Of a stretch of 64,000 bases of DNA, positions 10,860 to 24,400 are shown piece after piece. Position 1 is the first letter of the stretch, and the number at the start of each line of letters is the position of its first letter. The stretch comes from Candidula unifasciata (lineage: Eukaryota; Mollusca; Gastropoda; Stylommatophora; Geomitridae), in contig CAJHNH020002424.1 of the NCBI GenBank assembly GCA_905116865.2, forward strand, positions 611,501 through 675,500. Direction: 5' to 3'. The position numbers and the translations under genes are program-made. Below the pieces are notes generated by a model. The model was not told the DNA's origin, made no database searches, and worked only from the letters and a program-made list of their open reading frames with translations.

Positions 10860-11335
10860 ACAACTGTGAAAAACATGCATTACCTTAAACAAACTGATAG
10901 TGTATATAACAAGTAAAGGGACAGTGTATTGATTAGCAGTCATAGAAAGAAGAAGAAAGATAGGAGGACTCATTAACTACCTGATTGATTTTTCTTTTAA
11001 AGAAAACATTTATAATTTATGTTCACATATTGTGTGCTAACGGTAATTACAAAACTGGCGTCACTATCACTGTGCAGGAGACCAGAATTGCCCTATAGAT
11101 ATTAAACAATATTCATTTCATGTACCTTCTACAGAGTATATAACATGCTTTGGTTAAATCAATGCAAAAAGAAAACATACTCAAGAAGATTTTGAAAATA
11201 AAGTACTAAAGTATGCAGGCCATTTTAACCTTCCAAGACATTTCCTTGTACTCTGTTTAAACTAGGTCGTGAGCCTGGTCAGTTATTAAATTTAAGCTGT
11301 GCAATGCGTTTAAGAAAAGATTTTTGTATTATCGG
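10860..11335. other. unassigned AT-rich stretch upstream of the TRIM-like gene
   Basis: No coding frame or repeat match was recognised. It may contain 5' untranslated exons or promoter sequence of the downstream gene, but no core promoter motif is convincing. Confidence 0.3.
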
Positions 11336-11339
11336 TTTG

Positions 11340-11740
11340 CATGTGGTCAGAGTTATTATCCCTTCCCTGTCTTGTTATTTCCATGTATTCTGTTTTATCT
11401 CGATTGGTAACTAGTCCCATTTTCTGAGCTGCTTTCTTTAAGAGTGTCAGCGTTTTTACCGTCTCTACTTCATTTTCTCCAATGATATCAATGTCATCTG
11501 CATAACCAAGTATTCTTGTAGTTTCTCCTATAGTACAATCTTATTTCAGTTTCCTTGTAATTTTCTTTAGGACCAGGTTGAAAAGAACTGGGAACAGATC
11601 AACGCCTTGCTTTAAACCAGATGTTATTTAAAACTGGTCTGACTTTTCTGCCTTTAAATGTTATTATACTTTAAGTGTTTTCCATACATAGTTTGGTCAT
11701 GGTGATTAACTTCCTCAGTATTCCAAAGTCCATCATAGCA
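11340..11740 (-). mobile_element. LINE reverse transcriptase fragment
   Basis: The minus strand reads TTRILGYADDIDIIG around 11528-11486, an RT catalytic motif (YADD) with both aspartates kept. Upstream in element order (11740-11590) are FGILRKLI, LCMENT and a degraded RP...FQPGP block, and downstream come SENGTSYQ and NRIHGNNKTGKG-like remains. Several frameshifts separate these pieces, so no long open frame survives. It lies just upstream of the first coding exon of the TRIM-like gene. Confidence 0.75.
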
Positions 11741-11807
11741 TTCCAAAAACTTAAACATAATTGTGAATTAGGAATATTCTGATTGGATTTATTTTTCTTG
11801 TTGCTAG

Positions 11808-12446
11808 AATACATCATGACAATGGCAGACTCTTTTTGGAAAGATGTAAAATGTGTCCACTGCTCTAATCCAGTAGAGAAACCTGTTCAGTTACCTGTCT
11901 GCCTTCATATTTTGTGCCTTGAATGTGAAAATAAAATAGCCACGGCATACAAGATCTGTTGCCCTAAGTGTCGTTCAGAGAATGCCAGACCTGAGATCCT
12001 GCAGCTGATCTCAGGTGTAGAACACGTGTCTGGAGAGATCATGTTTTGTGACAACTCACAACAACATGGCATTGCAAAGTGGTTTTGTTTTAACTGTGGT
12101 CAAAATCTGTGTGGCTCTTGCCGCCTGTCTCACTTGAAAGACCATACAATCCACCTGTTAACACAACCCCAGGCCTTGAGAAATAGAATTTGGGAACAGC
12201 GTGATGATGTCCAGGATGCTGCTGCAGCTGCCCGAGAAGAGGTTCATCCTCAGAACACCACGGTGGATACACTTCGTTGCCCCGTGTGCAGTCACACAAG
12301 CTGCCAACATGTGGAGAAATTGCAGCAACTCCTTAGCTATCAGGCCACTGTCAGTGACTGTGAACAGGAAGGCCATGTTGACAAGGAGTTAAAGTACTTC
12401 TGTAAACAATGTTGGATTCCAGTTTGTGGAGACTGCAGTTTAAAAG
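11808..12446 (+). CDS. TRIM-like exon 1: RING and B-boxes
   Basis: The acceptor TTCTTGTTGCTAG ends at 11807 and the donor GTGAGT starts at 12447, so a 5' untranslated exon probably lies upstream. The start is ATG 11816. A second in-frame ATG follows at 11822. RING ligands are C13, C16, C29, H31, C34, C37, C49 and C52. B-box 1 has C78, C91, C94, C99, C102 and H110/H113. B-box 2 begins at C182, H187, C196, C199, C204 and C207. The exon ends in phase 1. No frameshift or stop interrupts it, in contrast to every transposon frame nearby. Confidence 0.92.
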
Positions 12447-15400
12447 GTGAGTAACGCTAAATTTCAGGTTGTTTTGTCTAAAAAAGCATCTGATGAGACT
12501 ATTCATTATTTATATTTGTCATCTGTCCAGTGAAACAATATTGCTGCAGAGATCATACACACAGTCACAGTCATTAGATCTAAATCACCTAGATAACAGC
12601 TTCATCAGTAAAAGAACTACTGGCCATGGTTCTCAAAACAGCAGAAAGCTGCCATGACTAGATGGTGTAGTATCATATGCTAGACTTTGTTGTACTAAAA
12701 GTCATCCATTTGATTTTGCATTGAACTGCCATGCACTTCTTCTACTTCACAACACAGCCAAGGGTGGTTGGGAGTATGAAAACTGGGGTGTTTTTGTATT
12801 CCCCCCCCCCCCCCTCCCCGACCCTCACTCGAGACAAAGAAGGCACTGACAAGGAATGTAGAAATTGAAAAATATTGCAGTTTCCATACTTTTGAACCGT
12901 CGTGTAGGTAGCAAAACGTAAAAATAATAACTCAAGTGAGCATTGAGAAGATGAGAAAAGAGAGAGCGGTTAAAGCATTGACAATAAAGAATACATGACA
13001 CCCCTGCAACATAGGAGAGGCCCTGCGACTCAACAAGGCATGAATGGGAAGGAAAGTTACTCTCTTTCTGCAGTTTAAAACATTACTTGCACCTTCTTTG
13101 TCATTATTTTTGTTGATAACTAATGTTATTGTCTTTATATTTTTATGTAAATCATTAATGATTCTTAAGCCTGTACACATGTAATAAATGCTGCATAAGA
13201 TCGAAGGCAGGGTTGTCAAGAACTTTTATAGTGAACTCTGGTGTGCATCAGGGCTGTGTACTATCGCCGCTTCTTTTTATAACATAAATGGATCCCATAT
13301 GTAGCGAAACGAACTTTAATCATGAAGAAGATATTACAGAATTACTTTTCGCCGACGACCAGGTACTCATAGCAGAAAGTACGGAATGCCTACAGAATCA
13401 CCTAAATCAAATTAGTAACAAAGGTAAAGAATATAATATGAAAATAAACCTACGAAGACAGAGACAATGATGATAGGAAGACATAAAGACTATTTAGAAA
13501 TTAAATTAAAAAACAATACCCTGAGACAAACAGAGGAATTTAAGTATTTAGGAGCAATTTTTACATCCGACGGAAAACTGGACAGAGAAATTAGCTCCAG
13601 ATGTGCCAACGCTAATCAAGTAATGGGTCAACTATCTCCCCTGTTGACACACAAGCAGATACCTCAGAGTACTAAAGTGAATCTTATCAGAACTATTTTT
13701 TGGCCAACACTATGCTATCAATGCCAAACGTGGACACTTACATCCTCCAATGAACTTAAAATTGTGACAACAGAGATGAAATGCCTTAGAAGAGCTGCAG
13801 GAGTTTCAAGGAAAGACAGAATACGAAATCATGAAATCAGACGAATGCTAGGAATAAAGCCAGTCTTACAGGTCATCAAAGAACAACAAATAAAGTGGTT
13901 TGTACACCTAACAAGAATGCCCTGGTACTATCCGCCACAGCGAGCCACACTAAAACGTTACAACGGGTATAGAGCGAGTGGAAGACCTCGGAAAAGATAA
14001 GAGTGATGGCATTAAGAACAGCCTTACAGAAATGAACATCAGTCTTAATAGTGCTCTTGACAAAGCTCATAAACGAACATTACATTTCCCCCTGACACTT
14101 CGATGAGGTACAAGGTGGAAGAGAAGAAGAAGAAGATTTATGATTCTTAATTTTTGTACATGATTTTTGTGTGTCTGTCAAATAAACATATAAACATTAG
14201 TATTGTTTTAAACTTTCATGGTTATAACCTTGAACTATATTTGGTTCTCAAGGTAAGCACAAGTTACATGAATGTGACGACATAAGCACGTGTGGCCAGG
14301 AGTTTATCACCAAATCATTGACTACTTTGAAAGATAAATTACAAATGCTAATAGATGCATCAAGACAGAATGTAGACAGAACAGAAAATGATGAAAAACG
14401 GCTCAGCCAGCATGTTAATGATACAGACAGAGAACTTAATGCCAGAAAATGCAAAGTAAGTGTACATTTAAATTTGTTCATTGCAATTCAGTTTAAACAT
14501 AAAAGTGAATTGTTTAAAATGTATATGTCACAGGCATAATTGTGAATATATAAAACTACTTGCTAGTAATAATACATACTTATTTTTAATCCATTCACTT
14601 TCATTATTAAATATTACCCATTAATATTACTACAAATAATACATTACTTTCACAGGTTTACCTGGCATGTTAAGCTTATACAGGAAAAAAAACCAGAAAT
14701 GCATAAAGTTCTTTAGCTGGTGTAGCTTTGAAATGGACCATCAACCTAAATTATGAGAAGTAGCTACAGGCATTCAAGATATTATAATCTTCTTAATGTT
14801 CACCGGCTGTAAACTCTAGTGAAAAAAAACCTGGTTGTTTATCTACTTCCTGACTTTGGCCTTGTCCAGAACTTGGGTTTACCATGCACATTCATTTTAC
14901 AGATCTGACTTATCTTTATACACACTGTTGGCTCATCACCTCTTAAGCAGATGCACTCGACTTTGAAGTAAACAGCCAGCACTGATCAGTCACTTTTTCC
15001 GACCTGCTTGTTAGGTGGAGGGCGGAGAGGCAGTGGGTCGATATTCCCCCCTCCCCCTCAAAATAGGGCCCTGAAACCCATATGGGGAAGATATTATAAT
15101 AAAGAGTATAAGCTATAGTTGGGGGGGGGGGGGGGGGGGGGGGGGCAGATAGTAATATCCTGAAAGATAAAAGTGTACAGAAATGCAGAGGATCAGACAA
15201 CTGTGACTTGATCATATCTTACAGCACAAAGATCCATTAATGAGAGTCATAAAGGCAGCATTCTCAAAAAGTTATGAAGTTTGATTAAGCAGCAGCTTCT
15301 GCTTCTTCCTGTGTTCACCCTTATAAAGACAGTTGGCACATTGTTCTGGGTTTACAGCTAGGCTGTGATATTTGCACCTTTTGGCCCAACAGATCCGATT

Positions 15401-18400
15401 TAAGCTAAACCCAAACTAGTCACCTCTAGGGGGGCTGGGAGTCTATTCTTTTATTTTCTCCAAAATGGTGCCTGAGATCACACATTGGAACCACTGTTCG
15501 CCTAATGCAGTGTTATTCCTGATGCTAAGTATTCCTGATATATCTCTCTGCATATGCTGTAACTGAGAGAGGTGCACTGCGGAAGGTTCAAAATGGACTA
15601 ATGTGGCATAAGTGGATAGCATACATCAGTACCCCAACATTGCAGGTGTACGAGGGAATGAAAGAGCAGATTTTCTGGCTACAAAAGCGAAAACTATGGG
15701 AACACTCATATTGGACAAGGGAGATATTCTGAAGACCGTATATGAAAGACTTTTGGCAGAAGACACAAGATTAGATGAAATAACATGGACAAGAATGTGG
15801 GAACGAGGAATTAAGTATGGATCTGGCAAGGAGGGACGGATGAGAGGAAGAGATCGGCTTGTATATAATCAGTGTGCTAGGGGAACAGTTAGCATCTACA
15901 CCTTACGTCATTTGCTGTGTTAGACGGAGCATCTATGGGTATGCCCGGTGTGCTATGATGTTGATTCGTAAATCAGTGAGAAAGCGCAGAGTTGCCAGAT
16001 TGATGTTATTGAAGGGATTGCACAGGATAAAACAGAATGCAGAAAAAGACTGTGAGCCCTCTGTGACATATAATGGCACAACAGGATATTGATGATGATA
16101 TCCTCTAACAAGTTGGCCAGCCATTGTTAGTGCTTTAATGGCTGCCTTTTCTTTATCTGTTAAAATGTAATGTTCTGTTACCTCTTTGATTGTACATTGT
16201 TACTGTTCCAGTTGTTGAATATTTCTGTTAATTATGTCCATCAGATTCTTGAAGAGACAGAGCAAGCTTTTGACAAGGCTATCAAAGATGCAGAACTACA
16301 AGGTAAATGATATGCGTATATATAAAGGTCAAGGCAGTCCTATAAAAGCCACTGCCATTGAGTGTGAAGCATGGGCCAACTGGGCACTTGCCGGGGGAAC
16401 CACAAAAAATTGGGGCCGAATGCTAATCTGTGTATGCCAACTGATTTGCAGTAATGGATGTCATAGAGACTCCAGCACACTGGTTGACCCAGGGGGCCTA
16501 TAATTCTCTTAAGACAGCTCTAGTGCCTAGCACATAATCCAGATCATGACATACTTCATCTTCTTCTTCACATTCACCGCCTGTAAACTCTAGCGGAAAG
16601 TTATGGCTGTTCATCCACCTCTAGACTTTAGTCTTGTCCCAGAACCTGAGTGTTGAGTGCATATCTGTTTACAAATCTGACTTATTTGTATGCTGACCAT
16701 TGAGTCTCTCGGGAGGATGCATCTTGTTTCTATTTCCCAGTCTATTCTCAAATCCTCATAAAATATACTTCCTAGATATTAAAATTGTTTAACTTGCTTC
16801 AGACAAGCGCCATTCTCCTGATATGTGGCAGACTAGGTATTCTGCTGAACCCCAGAGAAGGTGCAAATAACAGAAATGTAGTCACGAAAGTGATGCAAAT
16901 AACCCAGACCACAAATATAGGCGGAGACTGTTAGCTGCCTTGGCTAGCTAGCAGCAGTCTGAAAGTGGTCGACTTTTTCATTTTTTTCTCAAAAGGAATA
17001 GAATTCTACTGACCAGCATTACTTCAGTTTTAGTCGTATTTACTTTCATCTGATATATCCTGCTTATTACACTTACCCTGTTCACATCTTATTGTAGTCT
17101 TCTCCCCTTGTTGTAGAAGGGGGCACTGATTATCTTTAAATAGTAGCTCTTTTATTGTGTGTAGATCTATAACAAACAGGATGATTCCAATAAATCCTGT
17201 AGAGAAGTCAGACTAAAGACTGTTATAGTTACTTACCTAACCTTTACAGTACATTGCAGAACCGACCCTATCATTTTCTTGGCTGTTTGGTTTTAGGCAA
17301 TTTTAGATTCAATAATTTGCCATTGCTTTACTGAACGGTCGGCTCTTGATACCATTCTTAAAATCAACAAAAGTCATCTGCCACCTAATTGCCTACATAT
17401 GGAATTGACAAGGAACCAGACGTCTTGGAATTATCACACACTGTCCAAATATAACAAAAATAAGCAATGTACAGAAGGGGGATGCCATCAGTTAGTAGTA
17501 GTTTTATGAAACATTACATATTGGAAGCAAACTACCCTTAATGATGGAACTAACAACATTAGCAAAGGATGAAATCTTACTAATGCTGTACGTTAGCAGC
17601 CAGTAGAAAGCACGATTTATTTTTTTTCAAATCACATGTGTGGCCATTATTAAATGTTATGTTATGTTATCACAATCGACATGTCCTCTGATTGATCCTC
17701 TGATGTAGAAATGACTCCAAGTTTCCTCTACTGATTTTCTCCCATGTGAAGTTGTTTATAATATCTCCTTGAAGATGGTAAAGAAGGGAATAACAAACTT
17801 TTATTTCTGGTTCACACAGTCTTGCTAGCCTCAGAGGCCATTATGAAATGTTATGTTATCACAATCAACATGTCCTCTGATGCAGAAACCACTCCAAGTT
17901 ACCTCTACTGATTTTATCCCATGTGTAGTTGCTTATATCTCCTTGAAGATGGTATAAAAGGGAATCACAAAGCTTTATTTCTGGTTCACACAGTCTTGTT
18001 AGCCTCATAGGTCATTATTAAACGTTATGTTATCACGATCGACATGTCCTCTGATGCAGCAGCTACTCCAAGCTACCTCTACTGATTTTTTCCCCATGAT
18101 AAGTTGCTTATATCTCCTTGAAGATGGTATAAAAGGAAATTACAAAGCTTTATTTCTGGTTCACACAGTCTTGTTAGCGTCAGAGGCCATTATTAAATAT
18201 GCACATCTTGCACAAGAAAATTGAACTGTAGTAACATATTTTATTTTCAGGTCAAAATATCCTAATGGATTACAGAGAAAAACAAAACTTATTTAAGAGA
18301 TTTCAGGACTTTTTACTGAAAATTGAGGAAGCATTTGCTAAATTCACAGTGAGTGGTAAAATGTGTGTAGTTGTAAAATGTGTGTAGTCTTGCAAATATG

Positions 18401-21400
18401 ATATATTTGCTTCTTTATTCTTATAGAAAAGCAACTTCACTCGATAAGAAAACTTTGAGAAGATATAGGGCCCAATGTGATTCATATATATATATACTAG
18501 CTGTACCCTGCCGCGTGTTGCTGTGGCTCAGTCTGGCTAAATGGAAAAGAAAGAAAATAGAAAGTGCACATGTCCTATATGGTTAATTTTACAATCAATG
18601 TCTGCAGATATAGAGATAGTCTGGTTTGCCGACTCTTGAACACGCAACATATAATTTTATCTTGATATTTTTATGTTAACGGTCATTTAAATTGTATTAT
18701 TAACAGCCCCCCAAAAATAGTTGAATTGTTTATTACATGCTAAAGCTTTTGGTATTTTTTAAGCTACTGAAATTGAAGCTTACCACTGTACTTTCTGAAT
18801 AACCAACAAATTCGGAAGAAGAAAAAAAGAGAGAATAGTTGAGGTAGCCTATTTAAAATATAAATAATTAAAAAAGCTGTTTCACTTAACAGTTTATGTC
18901 ATCACCACCTCCCACCCCCCTCACCCCCAATCCACCGACTGTTACTGACAGTTTTATTGTAAGTGGAACAGTTCCGGTTTGATATTTTTCCCCAAGTCAC
19001 ATCCTTGGGTGTCAAGGGTCAAAGTGCCGTAGGGGCTATTTTAAGATCAGAGGTCTACATCATATGGTGGCTAGCTTAGAAAGGTAAAAGCATGTGTTTT
19101 ACCTGTCACAGGTGTGACTTCATATAATATTAGGTAAATAAAAACATGAGCATAGTCAAATGCAAATTTATGTAAAAATTTTGTAGAAGTCGGTAAAGAA
19201 CTTTCGGAGATTAGTGATTAGGAACAAACGAACAAACATTTTTATTTTTATAGATATATTTATATGCTGTAAAAGCTCTTTAACAGTTTTTGACAATTGG
19301 GAATGCATATGAATGCTAATGAGTTTGCTGAAACTATAGTCTGGACACTGTCTTCAGAAAACAGAAGGTAAATAGTCATGATAGAACTGAAATGTTTACC
19401 TATTATGCTAGGGGTAACAAGGAAAGGTCGACTTAGGAACAATGATATCATGAGGAGAGTCAGTACAGGACCAAAACTGAACTCTATTGGTAGACAACAG
19501 ATCAAGTGGTTTGGCCATGTAACAAGATTGGCACCAGACAGGGCACTACAGAGAGCAATGTTATACAAACACAGTGGTAACAGAACCAGAGGTCGACCAT
19601 GCAGAAGATGGACCACAGAAATACAGAGACACTGAAAAGTGCTATATATTAAGCAAACAGAAGGGCCCGTTCCAGAGATTTTTCCTGCAAGGCTTTCCAG
19701 GAGTAGAGAAAAGGGGAAAAAGTAGTTCAGTGTCAACCTGTTTTCACAAGGGAGAGTAGTGAACATTCTATGTTGTTTTCATTGACACATGAATAAGCAA
19801 CTATGGGGTGATCCATTTACTGTGATGTTGAAACTCTATTTCCTGAATTACCTCTAGTGGGTTTTATCACACCGGGATTTATTCCATATAGTTCAGGAGA
19901 TGTGCTGCGGTTCAGTTCACAAGTGCAATTTTACAGAATCCCTCGGAATCATTGCTGGAGTTTTGTCTTTATGCGACACTCAGCAGCTGGCTAGCCATTC
20001 TGGGAAGAGACAGAACCATATGGAATAAAATCCAGTGCAGTCATATCAGTCTTCTCGACTTTAGTTTTAATGTAAATGGGAAAGATCTCATGTTAATAAG
20101 GATTAAATATTCAAATTAGGCGTCTGTCATCGAAGTGAAAGGGACCTTGGTAAATTTGAAACACTTCAAAGAAATTTAGATGAGAATGATTCATTACCTG
20201 CATTTTCTTCCATCTTTTAAATGAAGGCATTGTACTGAAACGTTGAACACCTTGTGGAAGTAAAGATCAAAGACAAAATATTTTTGTTTTCTGGGATATG
20301 CTGTTTTAACAGCAGAATGTGAAAGTAATCTAGAAACCATTCTAGGCAACGTGGCTTAGAAAATATCATGACATATCTCATTGAAAACTGTTTTTTAGTC
20401 AGTTTTCCTGTATTTTCTGAATTCTTTGGCTCAGAAACAGAACAAGTTTTGCCAAAGTAACATTCCATAAGATGAAACAGCTTCACATCACTATAATCAG
20501 TTTTCACTTTTTACCTGTGTGGTTTCCAGGGCTCCATTGGCGTGGTGTTTGTGGGAGGGGGGCATGGAGAATAGACCTACAACCCCCACCCCCCCTTCCC
20601 CAGCAAATTTGTCATAGAAGGTGACTATTTAGGGGTGTTTCCTTTGAAGTCAGAGTGCATCTGCCTGAGAGTTGAGGAACCAAAAGTCTGCATACAACTA
20701 AGCCACATCTGTGAAATTGATGTGCATGCGCAACTTAAATAAGCTCTTGTATAAGACCAAAGTACAGAAGTGGATGAACAACCTGAACTTTCCAACAGGG
20801 TTTGCAGCTGATGAATTCTAGGAAAAAGAAACAAAAGAATTTTTACTTTTGCGGTTAAACAACGGGGTAGAGGGACAAATTGTGATCCATTACTTGATGG
20901 GTAGCATTGGCTATTGTCATTCTATGTCAGTGTTGAATGTCTTTAATGTCATCAGCCCATCTTCTCCTTGGGCACCTTCTTGCTTTCACACCAGACCTTC
21001 TTATGTGGGGCACCTGCTGTTGATAGCTGTTGTGGCTACATTCGGGCAATACAGACACAGCTTCTGGTTGTATGCTAGAGGAAAAGGCGAAGAGAAGGCT
21101 TGCAAGACAAACAGAATGTTACATGCGCATATAGACAACATCAAGAGATAGAAATGCCTTTATGAATTCTCTATGAATTAGGGGTGTCAGAGGCTCCCTT
21201 GCCTTCAATGCAAAGATGGCACCTATTGATGTGATGGGTTTATTTATATATTGCAGGGAGCAGTCATGGTGTAGTGGCTAGACACTCACCTGCAGATCAG
21301 AAGTTTATGGGTTCAGGTCCTTAACATAGCTGGATTTCTTTTAATAATCACCCTGACCTTAAATACCTAGCATGGTGTGACACTGTGAGCTACGAGTGTT

Positions 21401-24400
21401 TTTTGTTGGCACAGGAGCGGAGCAACAATGGGGTGACCCGTTTGCTATGATGCTGAAACTAGGATTACCAGTATACCTAGAAAAAAGGCAGCTGACCTAA
21501 TTTTGACCGCATCCCCCACCAAGTGCCGATTTGTCTATAAAATATAGAATCAGCCCTATATGCCCAATACGCCTGAAGGCGTGGAAATAGTTCCTTTACT
21601 TTTTACTTTTATATTTTACATCAATATATATTTTGAAAACTATTATAAAATGTACATAATAATATGCTCCATTTGGTAGATTGATGGGCAGCAGCCAACA
21701 ACTACACAGTATGTTGCAGCTTTCCTTCTTCAGCAGCTTGCCTCAGAGTTAATTCCCCAGATCCAAGTTGAATATCAGAAGCTGGAAAGGCCTCAGGAAA
21801 GACAGTATGTTGTATAATAGAACTATGTCTTTTTGTGTGCCTCTAACTTGCTTGTGACGTTAAAAGTTTAAAATCATGTTTAGTATATTTGAAATTGAAG
21901 GCATTGAAGTTTCTTTTGTTTATTTAATTAAATCAAAAGAAGTTCTAGTTTAGACAAAATTTGTACATTCAATATATAGGTAAATATCCTGAGAGATGTG
22001 TTGGTTTCAGGGCTTTTAACAGCTGACCCGATGTTCATTGGGGTGCAGAATCATGGCTAGCTGCTCACCATGGGTGATCATGAAGTCCATTTTTGATTTA
22101 TCTCAATTTCTTTCTTTCTTGTGCGGCGCAAAAGCATCAAAGAATGCAGTGCTGAGGAAATGGTGTAGAATTTGACCGTGAAGTTAAGTGATCATCTTCA
22201 GAACTGCAAGTTTTCCTGTAACATTCCACTTCTTTGTCTTTGAGGGTCTTCATGGAAAAATGGTCAAGCCGTTGACTTGCACTCTGTTGGTCATGGGTTC
22301 ATTTCACATCTGCTTTATTCGGTTTACAAGGGCAGTTTTTATTGAGTCTCCTGTGGATCATTGCTGGAGCTACAGTGTCCGTGCTTTGTGTGATGCTGTC
22401 AGTAGGGTGGCTAGTTATTCTGCGGAAGGAGACCAAGCCATGTGGGATACAACCCAATACAGTGAAGTTCGATCCTCTCAACATTAAATTCGATCTAAAC
22501 CTAACTTTAACTTCTATGCCTATAGAAGATAGATGCTACCTTTGTAGGTTTTTTTGGACATTTCAGAACAGTTCTAAAATAAGAAAAACAAATGAAATAT
22601 TCAACCACATTAAAAAACACGCTTTTATAGAAACTATATGGGAGGGAACTGTTGAAGGCAAATAAACAGGAGCTAGACAGTGATACAAATGAGAGGATAA
22701 AATCCAAAGATGGGCGAACAGCAGTCTCAGATAGTACACAGAATGAGTGACAGGTTGTCCTGAAGATCTCTTGATACCAGAGTTCAAGAACATTCATTGT
22801 AAGGACAGTCAGGATGGACAAAGGTGAGGCTATTATCAAGGATATTGACTGTAGGGGCACTGAAGATGGACAAAAGTCTATCTAGTCTTACTCTCATTGG
22901 CACACATTGAGAGGACACTATGTATGGTCTCCCCAAAAAACCTACAATATATCACCCAAGACAGGCTGGTACAGAAATACACAAAGGTTCAATGAAATAG
23001 AGATTGACCTGTGATTTAGTATCACTTGTGGAAATAGCAGGCATGATCACAGGCATATTAAGAATCAGTGCACTACAAGATAATCTGCACTCCGATGTCT
23101 ACTGAGAGAAACAGAACAAATTTTAATATATCCTGAGTGCTATGATGTTGAATTCCAGTTAAACACTCAATCAAACAGCCAATACTAAAAGCAGTCATTT
23201 CAGTACTTGTTAATGAATTAATGAAATCTGATATCTGCCTGTTTTGAAGCCTAAGGCATTGTTTGTAACAATCATTATGGTCTGTTATTTAACAGTCTCT
23301 CCATATTGTAAGTAAAGATAACAGATCTAAGCAGTTTTATGTTGCTGCTGATTTGTTTTCTTTAGAGGGACATGATAGTTAATATTTTCACCAAATTAAT
23401 TGTTTTCTTTACATGTTCTATTAATAAAGGAGTTGAGTAGAGTTGAAAACTGAAATTACAGTGCTCAGGAAATTGCCATACGTGCTTTGTCTATCTCTAA
23501 AATAGTAAATGCATGGATCCAGTTATGGTGGACCTGTAGCAGATTTCATTGTTATCCACCTTGCCTTTTTTATAAGTGTAGACTTGGCCAGAACCTCTGG
23601 TTACTCCCTACTGCTCGCCATCTTTTCAGGCCATAATGATCCATTTGTACTTTTGCATTGCTCACTTGCTGCCAAAGGGCCTTGGCCACATCTATATGGT
23701 CATGCATCATCACCCAGTGGTGCAGAGCAAGCCAGGCTCTCTGCCTGTTTATCTCCTAATACACTAATTGTTGTATAAAAAAATTTTCAGCTGTTTGTGA
23801 TGACGGGGTATTCTACAAATTTATCTTCATGATGATAATGTGTTCTACAAGCTTATCTTCATGATGACAGTTTTTTTTTACAAACTTATCTTTATGATGA
23901 TAGTGTGTTCTACAAGCTTATCTTCATGATGACAGTTTTTTCTACAAACTTTCTTTTTAATAAAAGTGTGTTCTACAAACTTATCTTCATGATAACAGTG
24001 TGCTCTACAAACTTATCTCCATGATGACAGTGTGTTCTACAAACTTATCTTCATGATGGCAGTGTGCTTTTTCACAATCTTATCTTCAAGTTGACAGTGT
24101 GTTCTACAAACTTATCTTCATGATGATAGTGTGTTCTACAAGCTTATCTCCATGATGACAGTGTATTCTACAAGCTTATCTTCATGATGGCAGTGTATTC
24201 TACAAACTTATCTTCATGATGGCAGTGTATTCTACAAACTTATCTCCATGATGACAGTGTATTCTACAAACTTATCTTCATGATGGCAGTGTGCTTTTTT
24301 ACAATCTTATCTTCATGATGACAGTGTGTTCTACAAACTTATCTTCATGATGACAGTGTGTTCTACAAACTTATCTTCATGATGGCAGTGTGCTCTACAA

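Noticed and set aside
21255..21330. Possible tRNA gene
   Set aside because: A- and B-box-like sequences are present but no cloverleaf fits, and the element continues into a SINE body found in several copies. The same holds for 27990, 47700, 53100 and 62572.
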